Notes: generated by a model not told the origin, from the sequence alone. A stretch of DNA of 54,846 nt from Candidatus Cloacimonadota bacterium (GCA_020532085.1 JAJBAV010000017.1:1-54846), one strand, 5' to 3'; positions 16,629 through 25,870 are shown, numbered from the stretch's first letter. Numbers and translations are program-made.

Positions 16629-17141
16629 TTATTCCTCGGCAGCTGGATCGGTGAAGGTCCGGGTGCCCAATTCCCTGTCCAGCATAAAGATGCCGTGCAT
16701 GTTGTCGCCTATCATGTCCAACTGGCTCACGATGCGGTCGGCACTCGCCTCTTCCTCCACCTGCTCGTCCACGTACCATTGCAGAAATCCTTTGGTGGCG
16801 TGGTCGTTTTCGGTGATGGCGATGTCCATCAGTTCGTTGATGCTCTTGGTGATGAACTGCTCGTGTTCGTAGGCCGCTTTGAAGGCCTTCAGGGGGTTGC
16901 CAAAATCCACGGTGGGCTTGTCGATGGCCAGCAGTTCAACTTTGCCGCCCCGTTCCAGCAGATAATCGAATAACTTCATCGCGTGGAAATGTTCTTCCTG
17001 GGCCTGCACCTTCATCCAGTTGGCCATGCCGTCCAGGTTTTCATGGGCGAACCAAGCCTGCATCGCAACGTAAAGGTATTCGGAAAAGAGTTCTTTGTTG
17101 ATCTGTTCATTGATGGCTTTTTCCAGTGTCTTGCTGATCAT
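16629..17141 (-). CDS. ftnA: Non-heme bacterial ferritin
   Basis: 170 residues, usual family length. Ferroxidase-type ligands are visible: the Glu in INKELFSEYLY (helix A), EEHFHAMKL (ExxH, helix B), and later Glu and Gln residues in EHEQFI and QWYVDEQVEEE. It oxidises Fe(II) and stores it as a ferric mineral in a 24-mer cage. AGGAGATACCC precedes the ATG. The gene follows the flavodiiron gene by 9 bp and is co-transcribed, then ends at a strong terminator. Together the two remove oxygen and free iron, the ingredients of Fenton chemistry, which fits an anaerobe exposed to oxygen. Confidence 0.95.
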   Translation of the reverse strand: MISKTLEKAINEQINKELFSEYLYVAMQAWFAHENLDGMANWMKVQAQEEHFHAMKLFDYLLERGGKVELLAIDKPTVDFGNPLKAFKAAYEHEQFITKSINELMDIAITENDHATKGFLQWYVDEQVEEEASADRIVSQLDMIGDNMHGIFMLDRELGTRTFTDPAAEE

Positions 17142-17150
17142 GGGTATCTC

Positions 17151-18335
17151 CTATATGTGTTTACTTAGTTGTTGTTCAATGTTTTGCGTAATGCCTGCCA
17201 GGGTGGCGGCGTCCGGGATGTACTGCGTTTTCAGCGGCTCCAGCATCTCAAAACCACATTCCTTGGGATCGCCCAAAAGTTGCTGCAGGATGGGAACGCT
17301 TTGCCCGCCCCAGCCGTAGGAACCGAAGGCCAGGCCGATCCTCTGCTGGGGCGAAAGCCCCTTCAGATAATAGATGAAGGCCGCCACGGTGGGCAGAATG
17401 GAGTTGTTCAGGGTGGGCGAGCCCACGGCGATGAATCTGGCATCCATCACTTCGGTCATGATGTCTGAAATGTGGTTGGTCTGCAGATTCAGCATGCTCA
17501 CCTTGATGCCTTTGTTTTCAAAGGCCTGCGCGATGGCCTGGGCCATTTTCTTGGTGGAGCCCCACATCGTGTCGTAGATCACCAAAGCGCGCTTGGGATC
17601 GGCCACGTTGTTCGACCAGTCTGTGTAAGCCGCCAGGATCTGGGGGATGTGTTCGGTCCAGATGAGCCCATGGCTGGGGGCGATCATGTCGATGTCCAGT
17701 TGCGAAGCGGCTTCCAGGGCTTTCCGCACCTGCGAGGAATAAGGCAGCACGATGTTGGCGTAATACTTCTTGGCTTCCTCCATCACGATATTGAAGGGGT
17801 AATCCGCGGCCAGGCGTTCGCTGGAGGCGATGTGCTGGCCGAAGGCGTCGTTCGAGAAGAGGATCTTTTCCTGGGGGCAATAGGTCACCTGGTTGTCCGG
17901 CCAGTGCACCATCGGCGTGGTGAGAAAGCTCAGGTCGCGCTGGCCGATGTTGATGCTGTCACCGCTTTTGATCTGCTCAAAGTTCCAGTCCTGCCCGTAA
18001 TGCATCTTCAAGCCCTTGATGCCGTTGGCGTTGGTGTAGATCTTCGCGTTGGGGATCAGCTTCATCAGCATCGGCATGCCGCTGGAGTGGTCCATCTCCA
18101 CGTGGTTTTGCACGATCACGTCGATCCTGGCGGGATCGATCACATCGCTGATGCGGGCCAGCATCTCGTCGTAGAGGTAATATTTCACGTTGTCGATCAG
18201 CGTGACCTTCTCGTCTATGATCAGATAGGCATTGTAGGTGGAGCCCCGCTGGGTGAGGTAGCCGTGAAAATTACGCAGGTCCCAGTCGATGCCGCCAACC
18301 CACCAGATATTGTCTCTTAACTTATACGCTTTCAT
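17151..18335 (-). CDS. Flavodiiron protein (A-type flavoprotein, O2/NO reductase)
   Basis: 394 residues. The N-terminal metallo-beta-lactamase domain carries the diiron ligands in order: HVEMDH (HxExDH), the His in MVHWP, the Asp in FSNDAFG and the His in PSHGLIW. The C-terminal flavodoxin domain starts near residue 250 with VIYDTMWGSTKKMAQA, the FMN phosphate loop. The enzyme reduces O2 to water, or NO to N2O, with electrons from rubredoxin or a flavoprotein. No rubredoxin domain is fused and none is adjacent. GAGG lies seven bases before the ATG. It is the first gene of a two-gene operon with ferritin. Confidence 0.95.
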   Translation of the reverse strand: MKAYKLRDNIWWVGGIDWDLRNFHGYLTQRGSTYNAYLIIDEKVTLIDNVKYYLYDEMLARISDVIDPARIDVIVQNHVEMDHSSGMPMLMKLIPNAKIYTNANGIKGLKMHYGQDWNFEQIKSGDSINIGQRDLSFLTTPMVHWPDNQVTYCPQEKILFSNDAFGQHIASSERLAADYPFNIVMEEAKKYYANIVLPYSSQVRKALEAASQLDIDMIAPSHGLIWTEHIPQILAAYTDWSNNVADPKRALVIYDTMWGSTKKMAQAIAQAFENKGIKVSMLNLQTNHISDIMTEVMDARFIAVGSPTLNNSILPTVAAFIYYLKGLSPQQRIGLAFGSYGWGGQSVPILQQLLGDPKECGFEMLEPLKTQYIPDAATLAGITQNIEQQLSKHI

Positions 18336-18387
18336 GATTTTGCCTCATCATTCAAAAATTTGTGCCTCCCGTATATCCTACCTTTAT

Positions 18388-18417
18388 AGTATACCCTCTC
18401 CGAGTGGTCCGGGCAAA
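18388..18417 (-). promoter_or_regulatory. Predicted promoter of the flavodiiron-ferritin operon
   Basis: TTTGCC (18417-18412), 18-base spacer, TATACT (18393-18388), directed toward the flavodiiron gene; TATAAA overlaps one base further on. No operator was recognised. Confidence 0.35.
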
Positions 18418-18485
18418 AAAAACTTTGCTCCCCGGCCCTCACGGACAGGCTGAAGCAGCAGGAATGCCCTTTTCTGTGATGGGGA

Positions 18486-19835
18486 TCAGATCCTATTTGC
18501 CAGCACTGCTTTCACCGTGCGGCTTTCTTTTCCACAGGACAGCCGGATGAGATAGATCCCCGCGGCCAGGGACCTTCCCTCCCCGTCTTTGCCGTCCCAG
18601 ACGGTCTGATGTGTGCCGGCGCTTGTCCCGGCGTCCAGCAGGGTCCGCACTTTCTGGCCTTTGAGGTTGTAAACCGCGATCTCGGCGTGGCCAGCCTCTT
18701 CCAAACTGAAACTGATGCCGGCGCTGGGATTGAAGGGATTGGGAAACACGCTCAGCGCGACACCCACTCCCGGCAGCATGGGATCCTCGGCGGGAACGAT
18801 CTCCTGATATCCCAGGCAGAATCTGAACTGAGGCATAAAGTCCTCTTCCCCGATGTTTGGATAAAAGGTGGTTTCCACGATGGGATAGCCTTCCTGGAAA
18901 GTGTAGTCCTTGTATTGGCTCAGGGTCCACCGTTCCGGGTCGAGAGGATAGAGCCGGGTGTAGTATTCTATCGTGTTCAGAAGCCCCTCGCTGTTGTAGC
19001 TGTGAAACCTGCGGTATTGCTCGTACCAGGTGTCATCGACAACGAAGTCGTAGATCCTTTCCTCCAGCAGTTTGGAGGGCTGGACCCCGATGAAGAAGGT
19101 GCCGTAAACCGGCCAGACGGAAAACGCCAGCTGGCGCAGGTAGGATTCCTGGGTGGTCTGGTCATCATTGTGGTAAACATAGTTCCTGCGTTCCTCTACA
19201 TACCAATCTTCCCAATCGGCGCTGATCCCGGACACCACTATCTCGCTGGGCCGGCTGGCGGATTCCCAGCTGTAGTCGTATTTTTTCGCAGATGGCGCGG
19301 GAGAGTTACTCGAATAAGTGAATTCCACCACCCTTTTCAGGATGTTGGTATCGGGCCAATAGATGAACATGATCTGCTGATAATGCATCATCCCCCCGAA
19401 CATGTCCAGGTTGGAGTTGATCTCTTGCAGCAGGCCGTTCTCATACTCATACAGCATTTCCCCAAATTGATACCATTCCCCTTCAGAGTAATACTCAATG
19501 ATCACATGCTGGGGCCAGCCGTCGTCGCTGTACTCAAAGCTCATCCGGTCAGTCAATTCCAGCGGGGCGCCAACCTCCATGGCATAATAATCGTTGATGC
19601 ACTCGATCCTGCCCAGGCTGTCATAACTGGCTTCCCAGCGTTGATTGTCGATCCACCCGTCCTCGAAATCCTGATACAGCATGCTGTCCATGCCCCGCGC
19701 CCCGGGCAACGCTGCCAGGAACTGCCGGGGAGTGGGGTCAAAACCGGTTTCGGGAAGCCACGGCTTTGGTGGACAGCCCGCCCAAACCGCGCCCCCGCAG
19801 ACAAGCAACCCTGCCATCAAGATCATTTTTCGCAT
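18486..19835 (-). CDS. Secreted protein with C-terminal T9SS-type sorting domain
   Basis: 449 residues. An N-terminal signal peptide (MILMAGLLVCGGAVWA) precedes a Tyr- and Trp-rich central region with loosely repeated segments such as YEYENGLLQEI and SYNSEGLLNTIEYY, reminiscent of YD-type repeats. The last 80 residues form a sorting domain: VFPNPFNPSAGISFSLEE, IAVYNLKGQKVRTL, WDGKDGEGRSLAAGIYLI. Such FlgD-like C-terminal domains direct FCB-group proteins to the outer membrane or medium. GGGAG lies six bases before the ATG. The function of the central part is unknown. Confidence 0.75.
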   Translation of the reverse strand: MRKMILMAGLLVCGGAVWAGCPPKPWLPETGFDPTPRQFLAALPGARGMDSMLYQDFEDGWIDNQRWEASYDSLGRIECINDYYAMEVGAPLELTDRMSFEYSDDGWPQHVIIEYYSEGEWYQFGEMLYEYENGLLQEINSNLDMFGGMMHYQQIMFIYWPDTNILKRVVEFTYSSNSPAPSAKKYDYSWESASRPSEIVVSGISADWEDWYVEERRNYVYHNDDQTTQESYLRQLAFSVWPVYGTFFIGVQPSKLLEERIYDFVVDDTWYEQYRRFHSYNSEGLLNTIEYYTRLYPLDPERWTLSQYKDYTFQEGYPIVETTFYPNIGEEDFMPQFRFCLGYQEIVPAEDPMLPGVGVALSVFPNPFNPSAGISFSLEEAGHAEIAVYNLKGQKVRTLLDAGTSAGTHQTVWDGKDGEGRSLAAGIYLIRLSCGKESRTVKAVLANRI

Positions 19836-20149
19836 CTTAAACTCCCTGGAAGTTTTATCTCGCCGGATGATCGAGCCATTGCTTCCGGCAATGATGTGAT
19901 CTTACCGCCGCGTGTTATTTGTCAAGTGATTTTTTTGTTTATTTGGATAAATTTTGAGTCAAAACCACCTGTTCTGCTGATAACCGCCCCAAACCGAGTT
20001 TGGATGCTCAATAGGTCAGCTGTTCGATCAGCACCTGTCGCGGGCTGTAAATGTTTCCCTGTGGCAAAATATACCGCCGGGTGGAAACTATTTCATCCGC
20101 TTGAAAACAAAACCCTCGGGCCCGCCCTGACAATGCAGTTCCGCCCCTA
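19836..20149. other. 314-bp intergenic stretch
   Basis: It contains the promoter of the secreted-protein gene (19899-19925) and a small 6-bp hairpin (19877-19893) in its leader. The rest, up to the mutM stop codon, holds nothing I recognise. Confidence 0.5.
19899..19925 (-). promoter_or_regulatory. Predicted promoter of the secreted-protein gene
   Basis: TTGACA (19925-19920), 15-base spacer, TAAGAT (19904-19899), about 65 bp upstream of the ATG. Confidence 0.45.
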
Positions 20150-20953
20150 TCACTTCTGGCAGACGGGGCAGTAAAAGGTCCCGCGACCCCCCTGCTTGAT
20201 CTTGGCGATCTTGTGTCCCTTGGGGCAAAGCTCCTTTTGATAAACCCGCAGGAAATGCTGGAACTGGCCGGTTTTGTCATCCACCCTCCTGAAATCCGAG
20301 ATCGAGGTCCCGTTCATGGAGATGGCTTCCTGCAGCACGGATTTGGTTTCCGCCGCCAGCTTTCTCAGCTTGGCCAGGCTCAGTTGGCCGGCCGGGGTGC
20401 GGGGATCGAGCTTGGCCCGGAACAGGATCTCGCAGGCGTAGATGTTGCCCAGCCCGGCGATCAGCCTTTGGTCCAGCAGCGCGTTCTTGATGGGGGTTTT
20501 TCTTCCTTTGAGAACTTTCCCCAGATACGCCCCGCCAAACTCATCGGAGAGCGGTTCGACGCCCAGTTCGGGCATAAATTTGCCCAGGTTGTCCGTTTTG
20601 CAGAGCACGATCTTGCCGAAGGTGCGAATGTCGATGAAATGGAGTTTTTCCAGGCCCGAGAGCAGAAAACAGGCCCGCTCGTGGGTCGATGTGCCTGTCA
20701 TCGCCTCGTCCGTGACCAGCTTACCCGTCATCCGCAGGTGGATGATCACGCTGATCCCGCCCTCCAGCTCCAGGATCATGTATTTTCCGCGCCGCCGGTG
20801 GGACAGGAATTTCGCCGGGAACACCTGCCCAGGCAGCTCCGGGTCCCTGACCACCGTGCCCGGATAAAAACAGTCCAGACCGCGTATCTCTTTCCCTTTC
20901 AGCTCGTTCGCCACTCCATCCAACACCGTTTGCACTTCTGGTAATTCTGGCAT
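20150..20953 (-). CDS. mutM: Formamidopyrimidine-DNA glycosylase (Fpg/MutM)
   Basis: 267 residues. The start is fixed at the ATG giving MPELPEVQT, since Pro after the removed Met is the catalytic nucleophile and Glu follows it; an upstream extension exists but would bury these. The conserved Lys is in RRGKYMILEL, and NALLDQRLIAGLGNIYACE is the helix-two-turn-helix. The enzyme excises 8-oxoguanine and nicks the abasic site. The C-terminal finger is unusual: CPKGH replaces the first CxxC, while GRGTFYCPVC keeps the second pair and the Arg. Zinc would need Cys-His/Cys-Cys coordination, or the site is altered. Confidence 0.93.
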   Translation of the reverse strand: MPELPEVQTVLDGVANELKGKEIRGLDCFYPGTVVRDPELPGQVFPAKFLSHRRRGKYMILELEGGISVIIHLRMTGKLVTDEAMTGTSTHERACFLLSGLEKLHFIDIRTFGKIVLCKTDNLGKFMPELGVEPLSDEFGGAYLGKVLKGRKTPIKNALLDQRLIAGLGNIYACEILFRAKLDPRTPAGQLSLAKLRKLAAETKSVLQEAISMNGTSISDFRRVDDKTGQFQHFLRVYQKELCPKGHKIAKIKQGGRGTFYCPVCQK

Positions 20954-21047
20954 GTCAGTTATCTCTCCCGTGTGTTTTTTCACTTTGAAAACAAGCTAAT
21001 TCCCCCGGGCCTTTGAGCCAGAAAAATCGTTCATTGCCTGCGTGGCT

Positions 21048-21130
21048 CCCAATATCAATACGGTATCAATACGGAATCAATACGGATTTCATCCGTAATG
21101 ATTCCGTATTGATACCGTATTGATATTGGG
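21048..21130. repeat. Long near-perfect palindrome built of 11-bp repeats
   Basis: Two 40-nt arms (21048-21087 and 21091-21130) are reverse complements with a single mismatch and a 3-nt spacer. Each arm contains tandem 11-bp units: TATCAATACGG at 21053-21063 and 21064-21074, then AATCAATACGG at 21075-21085, mirrored in the other arm. It lies between the divergent mutM and HExxH-protein genes. The 11-bp period is about one helical turn. It could be an operator array, an extrudable cruciform or a mobile palindromic element; no T run follows, so a simple terminator is unlikely. Confidence 0.95.
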
Positions 21131-21160
21131 GAAGAAGGCGGTCCGGACAGGGAATATGTG

Positions 21161-21188
21161 TTGACAGGATTTCCTGAGCGAAACTTTT
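21161..21188 (+). promoter_or_regulatory. Predicted promoter of the HExxH protein gene
   Basis: TTGACA (21161-21166), 16-base spacer, ACTTTT (21183-21188). The -35 is perfect, the -10 poor. It begins 30 bp after the palindrome. Confidence 0.3.
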
Positions 21189-21226
21189 GTCACCGAACAA
21201 CACAAATTTAACAAACGAGGTGGAAA

Positions 21227-22177
21227 ATGCGGATCAGACTGGACCAACGGCTAGAATTGCTCTATGCGGTCATGTTGCTCTGCGGCCTTGACGCGAGTGG
21301 AATCTGCGTTGAGGCTGAAGACGAGTTCGCTCGCGCCGCGCGGGAGAAATTTGGCCGGCTGGCAACCCATCCTGCCGTGGCCAGCTTCAACCGGCTGTGG
21401 AAAACGGAGATCGATTGGGACACTCTGCCCAATCTGGCGCTGATCCTAACGCCAGACTTCAGGCTGGACGAGGTTTTCGACCCTGCCCGGGTGCAGGAAT
21501 GCCTGGCTTCCGGAAAGGACTTGGAAGAATTCACAGCCTGCCTGCGCGACTTCCACCGCACCGCGGATTTCGCCGTGCACTTCGAACAGCTTCAGTCGCG
21601 CCTGGAGCCCTGGCTGGGGCAACTGAACGAACTGATCTACCGAAGACCGGTGCAGCGCATCCTGGAAGCCTATCTGGGGGTGGACTTTCCGGCCACGGAG
21701 GTGTTGCTTAGCACCCTCACCAAGCCATTTCTGTCGATCACGGTTTCCGGTAAACAGGGCGAGACCGTGTTTTGCCTGTGCAGCCAGAGAGGCCTGGAGA
21801 TCGCTGAAAAGCACGGCAATCTGGAGAGGGTCCTGCTTTCGGCGATCTGGCACGAATTTTCCCACCATGTGATCAACCCGCTAACCTATGGGCTGTTTGA
21901 TGATATTGACTCCATAAATGACGCGCAGGCGGAGTGGTGCTGCGCCTTGAACGAGAGCATCATCTGGGCGATCAACATCAGGCTGCTGGCGCGGGAAAAG
22001 ATCATTTCCACGCAGGACATCAGCTGGATGCTCAAAAACGCCGAAGCCAACCGGGCCCCACAGACCCGGATGATGCATGACCTGCTGTGCGATTACGAAG
22101 AGAACAGGTCAAAACATGCCGGCATCTCCACCTTTCATCGGCTTTTGGCGGAGGCGGGCGGACCTCCACCCCTTTAG
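21227..22177 (+). CDS. DUF4932-like putative metalloprotease (HExxH)
   Basis: 316 residues, no signal peptide or membrane helix. The zinc-protease motif HEFSHH is at about residues 209-214 in AIWHEFSHHVINPL, and a later Glu-rich helix (AQAEWCCALNE) may give the third ligand. Overall style resembles DUF4932 proteins, a family of predicted zinc peptidases of unknown substrate. GAGGTGG lies just before the ATG. It is probably cytoplasmic. It is transcribed toward dnaE but separated from it by 252 bp in which I see only the dnaE promoter. Confidence 0.6.
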   Translation: MRIRLDQRLELLYAVMLLCGLDASGICVEAEDEFARAAREKFGRLATHPAVASFNRLWKTEIDWDTLPNLALILTPDFRLDEVFDPARVQECLASGKDLEEFTACLRDFHRTADFAVHFEQLQSRLEPWLGQLNELIYRRPVQRILEAYLGVDFPATEVLLSTLTKPFLSITVSGKQGETVFCLCSQRGLEIAEKHGNLERVLLSAIWHEFSHHVINPLTYGLFDDIDSINDAQAEWCCALNESIIWAINIRLLAREKIISTQDISWMLKNAEANRAPQTRMMHDLLCDYEENRSKHAGISTFHRLLAEAGGPPPL

Positions 22178-22373
22178 AATCCCCTCATAGAAAGGCATTG
22201 GAGCATCGCGGACCAGTTTGAGCCCTTTCACAATAAGCTGCAGAAACCCGGTCTGATCGCAGCCTGAAAACCGCGCTTGGTTTCTGGGATCAGGTTCCGT
22301 GGAGGTGACTTCAGGTCCCGGCGAAACGCGATCCCCTGTCCCGCAAAGGATTGCCCGCCCGGCAAATTATCCT

Positions 22374-22401
22374 TTGACAAAATACCGCCGGCGGCAAATC
22401 T
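22374..22401 (+). promoter_or_regulatory. Predicted promoter of dnaE
   Basis: TTGACA (22374-22379), 16-base spacer, AAATCT (22396-22401), 56 bases from the -35 to the ATG. Confidence 0.4.
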
Positions 22402-22429
22402 ATGTTTCCAGAGAAAGGGAGAGACCGAG

Positions 22430-25400
22430 ATGTCATTTGTACACTTGCACAACCACACCCAGTACAGTCTTTTGGACGGCGCCTGCCGGGTTGACAGAAT
22501 GGTGGCGCTGGCCAAGGAATACGGCATGCCAGCCGTGGCGATCACCGACCACGGCAACCTGTACGGAGTGATAGATTTTTACAAGCGGGCCACCAAAGCT
22601 GGCCTGAAACCGATCATAGGCATGGAAGCCTACATCATCAACGGCGAGCTGGACAGCGAACACAACAAAAGCGATACCCGCTACCACCTGGTGCTGCTGG
22701 CGCAGAATCACACCGGCTATAAAAACTTGATGATGCTCTCCTCCCTCTCTTTCATCGACGGTTTCTATTACAAGCCCCGGATCAGCAAATCGCTGCTGGA
22801 AAAACACAGCGAAGGCCTGATCTGCCTCAGCGCCTGCGTTAAGGGCGAGATCGCCTCCCTGCTGGCCAACGACCGGGAAGACGAGGCCCGGGAAGCCGTG
22901 ATCTGGCACCAGAAGGTGTTTGGCGACCGCTATTTCCTGGAGATCCAGGATCACGGGCTGGATCTGGAACGCGACGTGATGCCGGCCTTGATCAAACTGG
23001 CCAAAGAGCTCAACCAGCCGCTGGTGCTCACCAACGACTGCCACTATCTGCGCAAGGAAGACCACGAGGCCCACGACATCCTGCTCTGCATCCAGACTGG
23101 AAAAACCCTCAACGACCCCGGCCGCATGAAATACAACACGGACCAACTTTACTTCAAGAGCCCCGAAGAGATGAAAACCCTGTTCCCGGAAGAGACGGAG
23201 GCCTACGCCAACACGCTGAGGATCGCCGACATGATCGACCTGGAGCTGAAATACGACAAGTTTCTTCTGCCTGAGATTGAGACCCCTCAGGAGTTTGAGG
23301 ATATGGGCTGCTATCTGCGCGCGCTCTGCGACGAAGCGGCAAAGCTGAAGTACCCCGAAATGACGGAAGAAGTGCAGAACCGGATCGATTTTGAACTGGA
23401 CGTGATCCACCGCATGGGCTTCGATGGCTATTACCTGGTGGTGAAGGACCTGATCGACAACGCGCGCAAGCAGGGTGTTCCGGTGGGTCCTGGCCGCGGT
23501 TCCGGCGCCGGCAGCATCATCGCCTATCTGCTCAACATCACGCAGATCGATCCCATCCGTTATGGCCTGCTGTTCGAGCGTTTCCTCAATCCGGACCGCA
23601 TCAGCATGCCGGATTTCGACATCGATTTCTGCGCCCAGAAACGCGGCCTGGTGATCGACTACATCGTGCAGAAATATGGCCGCAACAGCGTTACGCAGAT
23701 CATCACCTTCAGCACCCTGGGCGCCAAATCCGTGATCAAGGATGTGGCCAGAGTTCTGATGGTGCCGGCCACCGAAGCCAACAACATCACCAAGACCATC
23801 CCCTTCAACAAGAATCTGGAGGAGGCCTACAAGGAATCTCCTGATTTCCGCCATCTGATCGACAATAACGAGCTCTACCAGAGCATCTACAAACACAGCA
23901 TCGTGCTGGAAGGCCTGATCCGCCAGACCGGCATCCACGCCGCCGGACTGGTGATCGCGCCCGGCGACCTGAAAGAATACATCCCGCTCACCTGCAGCAC
24001 CCAGAAGGATTCCGACACCAACATCCTGGTGCAGTATGAAGGCCGCTGGCTGGATGAACTGAAATTCCTCAAAATGGACATTCTGGGGCTGAAAACCCTC
24101 ACCCTGATCCAGAAAACGGTGGATCTGGTGCGCCAGTCCCACGGGGTGGAACTGGACATCGACCAGCTCGACCTCACCGACAAAAAGGTATATCAGCTGC
24201 TCAGCAAAGGCGACACGGACGGCGTGTTCCAGTTTGAAAGCGACGGCATGCGCAAATATCTGATCGACCTGAAGCCAAACCAGTTCGAAGACCTGATCGC
24301 GATGGTGGCGCTCTACCGGCCCGGGCCGATGAAGTTCATAGATACCTACATCGCCCGCAAACACAAGCGGGAAAAGGTGGTTTACGACCATCCCGTGATG
24401 GAAAAGACGCTGAAGGAAACCTACGGGGTAACCGTCTATCAGGAACAGGTGATGCGGATCTCCATCGAGATGGCGAAATTCACGCGGGGCCAGGCCGACA
24501 CGCTGCGCAAGGCGATGAGCAAAAAGAGCCTGGACATGCTGATGGAGTTCAAACAGCAGTTTGCCGACGGGGCCACATCCAACGGCGTGCGGGACAAGGT
24601 GGCGGACAAGATCTGGAACGACTGGCTGGATTTTGCGCAATACGCATTCAACAAGAGCCACGCCACCTGCTACGCCCTGGTGGCCTACCGCACAGCCTGG
24701 CTGAAGGCGCATTATCCGGTTGAATTCATGGCCGCGCTGCTCTCGCTGGAAGACGATCCGGCCAAGGTGCCGGTGAAGATCGAGGTCTGCAAGGCAATGG
24801 GGATCAAGATCCTGCCGCCCAACCTGAACCGCAGTGACAAGGAATTCAGCGTGCGGGGCAAAGAGGTGATGTTCGGCCTGAAAGCGATCAAAAACATCGG
24901 CGACGCCGCCATCGACGCGATCGTCGAAGACCGGCGGCAAAACGGTGCCTATGCCAGCATCTTCAATTTCTGCAGCCGGCTGGACAGCAGCGCGGTGAAC
25001 AAAACTGTGCTGGAAAGCCTGATCGCCAGTGGCTCGATGGATGAGCTGGAAGGCAGCCGGGCCCAAAAATGGGCCGTGATCGAACAGGCCCTGTCCTTCA
25101 ACACCGGCGCGCAAAGGGACAAGAGGATAGGCCAGACCTCGCTTTTTGACCTCATCACCACCGACAGCGGCGGCGAAGAATACTATCCCCCCCTGCCGGT
25201 GGAGGAACCCTGGAACTATGCCTATCAGCTGGAGAAAGAGAAGGAAGTGCTGGGTTTCTACCTGGGCGGGCATCCGCTCTACGAATACCGCAGCCTGGTG
25301 AAACACCTCACCAACACCAGCTCCCAGAACATCAAAAGCTCCAGCGGCAAAGATCTGGTGCTGGCCGGCATCGTTTCCGGCATTTCCCGCAAACGCGACA

Positions 25401-25870
25401 ACAAAGGCAATCCCTACGCCTTCATAGAATTTGAAGACCTCAGCGGCCGCTTTGAAGTGGCGCTCTTCAACCAGGACTACGAAAGGCATTTTTCCAAACT
25501 GGCCACAGGCAGCATCTTCTTCGTGTTCGGCAACCGCTCTGGCTACAACGGCAATGAAGACAGCATGCCGCGGATCAGCCCCACGGACCTGGTCCCGCTG
25601 GCTGAGCTGCCCCAGCACCTGCGCGGCGAGATCCGCCTGAACCTGACCCTGGCCAGGCTTTCGGAGGAATTTGTGGATGCCTATAAAACCCTCACCGAAA
25701 AAAACCGGGGCGGCTTCTCGATCAAGGCCGGCATCACAACGAATGAAGGCGACAGCTACCTGCTGGACGCGCAAAGGAAGATTTTTCCCAGCAACGAGTT
25801 TTTGCAATGGCTGGAGGAAAAGCAATACGAATTCAGCCTGAGGGTGGCCCTCAATGGTAAAAGCGGCTGA
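22430..25870 (+). CDS. dnaE: DNA polymerase III alpha subunit
   Basis: 1146 residues from ATG 22430, preceded by AGGGAGAG; the frame is open upstream but MSFVHLHNHTQYSLLDG is the standard start. The PHP domain (HLHNHTQYS, AITDHGNLYG) is followed by the palm with catalytic aspartates in MPDFDIDFC, the VGPGRGSGAGS fingers-region motif, and the tandem helix-hairpin-helix region. A C-terminal OB fold (VLAGIVSGISRKRD, FEDLSGRFEVALF) follows. It is the DnaE1 replicative type; no exonuclease is fused. Its last 17 bp overlap the next gene, tying GWxTD expression to the replicase. Confidence 0.97.
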   Translation: MSFVHLHNHTQYSLLDGACRVDRMVALAKEYGMPAVAITDHGNLYGVIDFYKRATKAGLKPIIGMEAYIINGELDSEHNKSDTRYHLVLLAQNHTGYKNLMMLSSLSFIDGFYYKPRISKSLLEKHSEGLICLSACVKGEIASLLANDREDEAREAVIWHQKVFGDRYFLEIQDHGLDLERDVMPALIKLAKELNQPLVLTNDCHYLRKEDHEAHDILLCIQTGKTLNDPGRMKYNTDQLYFKSPEEMKTLFPEETEAYANTLRIADMIDLELKYDKFLLPEIETPQEFEDMGCYLRALCDEAAKLKYPEMTEEVQNRIDFELDVIHRMGFDGYYLVVKDLIDNARKQGVPVGPGRGSGAGSIIAYLLNITQIDPIRYGLLFERFLNPDRISMPDFDIDFCAQKRGLVIDYIVQKYGRNSVTQIITFSTLGAKSVIKDVARVLMVPATEANNITKTIPFNKNLEEAYKESPDFRHLIDNNELYQSIYKHSIVLEGLIRQTGIHAAGLVIAPGDLKEYIPLTCSTQKDSDTNILVQYEGRWLDELKFLKMDILGLKTLTLIQKTVDLVRQSHGVELDIDQLDLTDKKVYQLLSKGDTDGVFQFESDGMRKYLIDLKPNQFEDLIAMVALYRPGPMKFIDTYIARKHKREKVVYDHPVMEKTLKETYGVTVYQEQVMRISIEMAKFTRGQADTLRKAMSKKSLDMLMEFKQQFADGATSNGVRDKVADKIWNDWLDFAQYAFNKSHATCYALVAYRTAWLKAHYPVEFMAALLSLEDDPAKVPVKIEVCKAMGIKILPPNLNRSDKEFSVRGKEVMFGLKAIKNIGDAAIDAIVEDRRQNGAYASIFNFCSRLDSSAVNKTVLESLIASGSMDELEGSRAQKWAVIEQALSFNTGAQRDKRIGQTSLFDLITTDSGGEEYYPPLPVEEPWNYAYQLEKEKEVLGFYLGGHPLYEYRSLVKHLTNTSSQNIKSSSGKDLVLAGIVSGISRKRDNKGNPYAFIEFEDLSGRFEVALFNQDYERHFSKLATGSIFFVFGNRSGYNGNEDSMPRISPTDLVPLAELPQHLRGEIRLNLTLARLSEEFVDAYKTLTEKNRGGFSIKAGITTNEGDSYLLDAQRKIFPSNEFLQWLEEKQYEFSLRVALNGKSG

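Noticed and set aside
21048-21130. CRISPR array or simple transcription terminator
   Set aside because: Repeats are contiguous without spacers, there is no cas gene, and no T run follows the stem.
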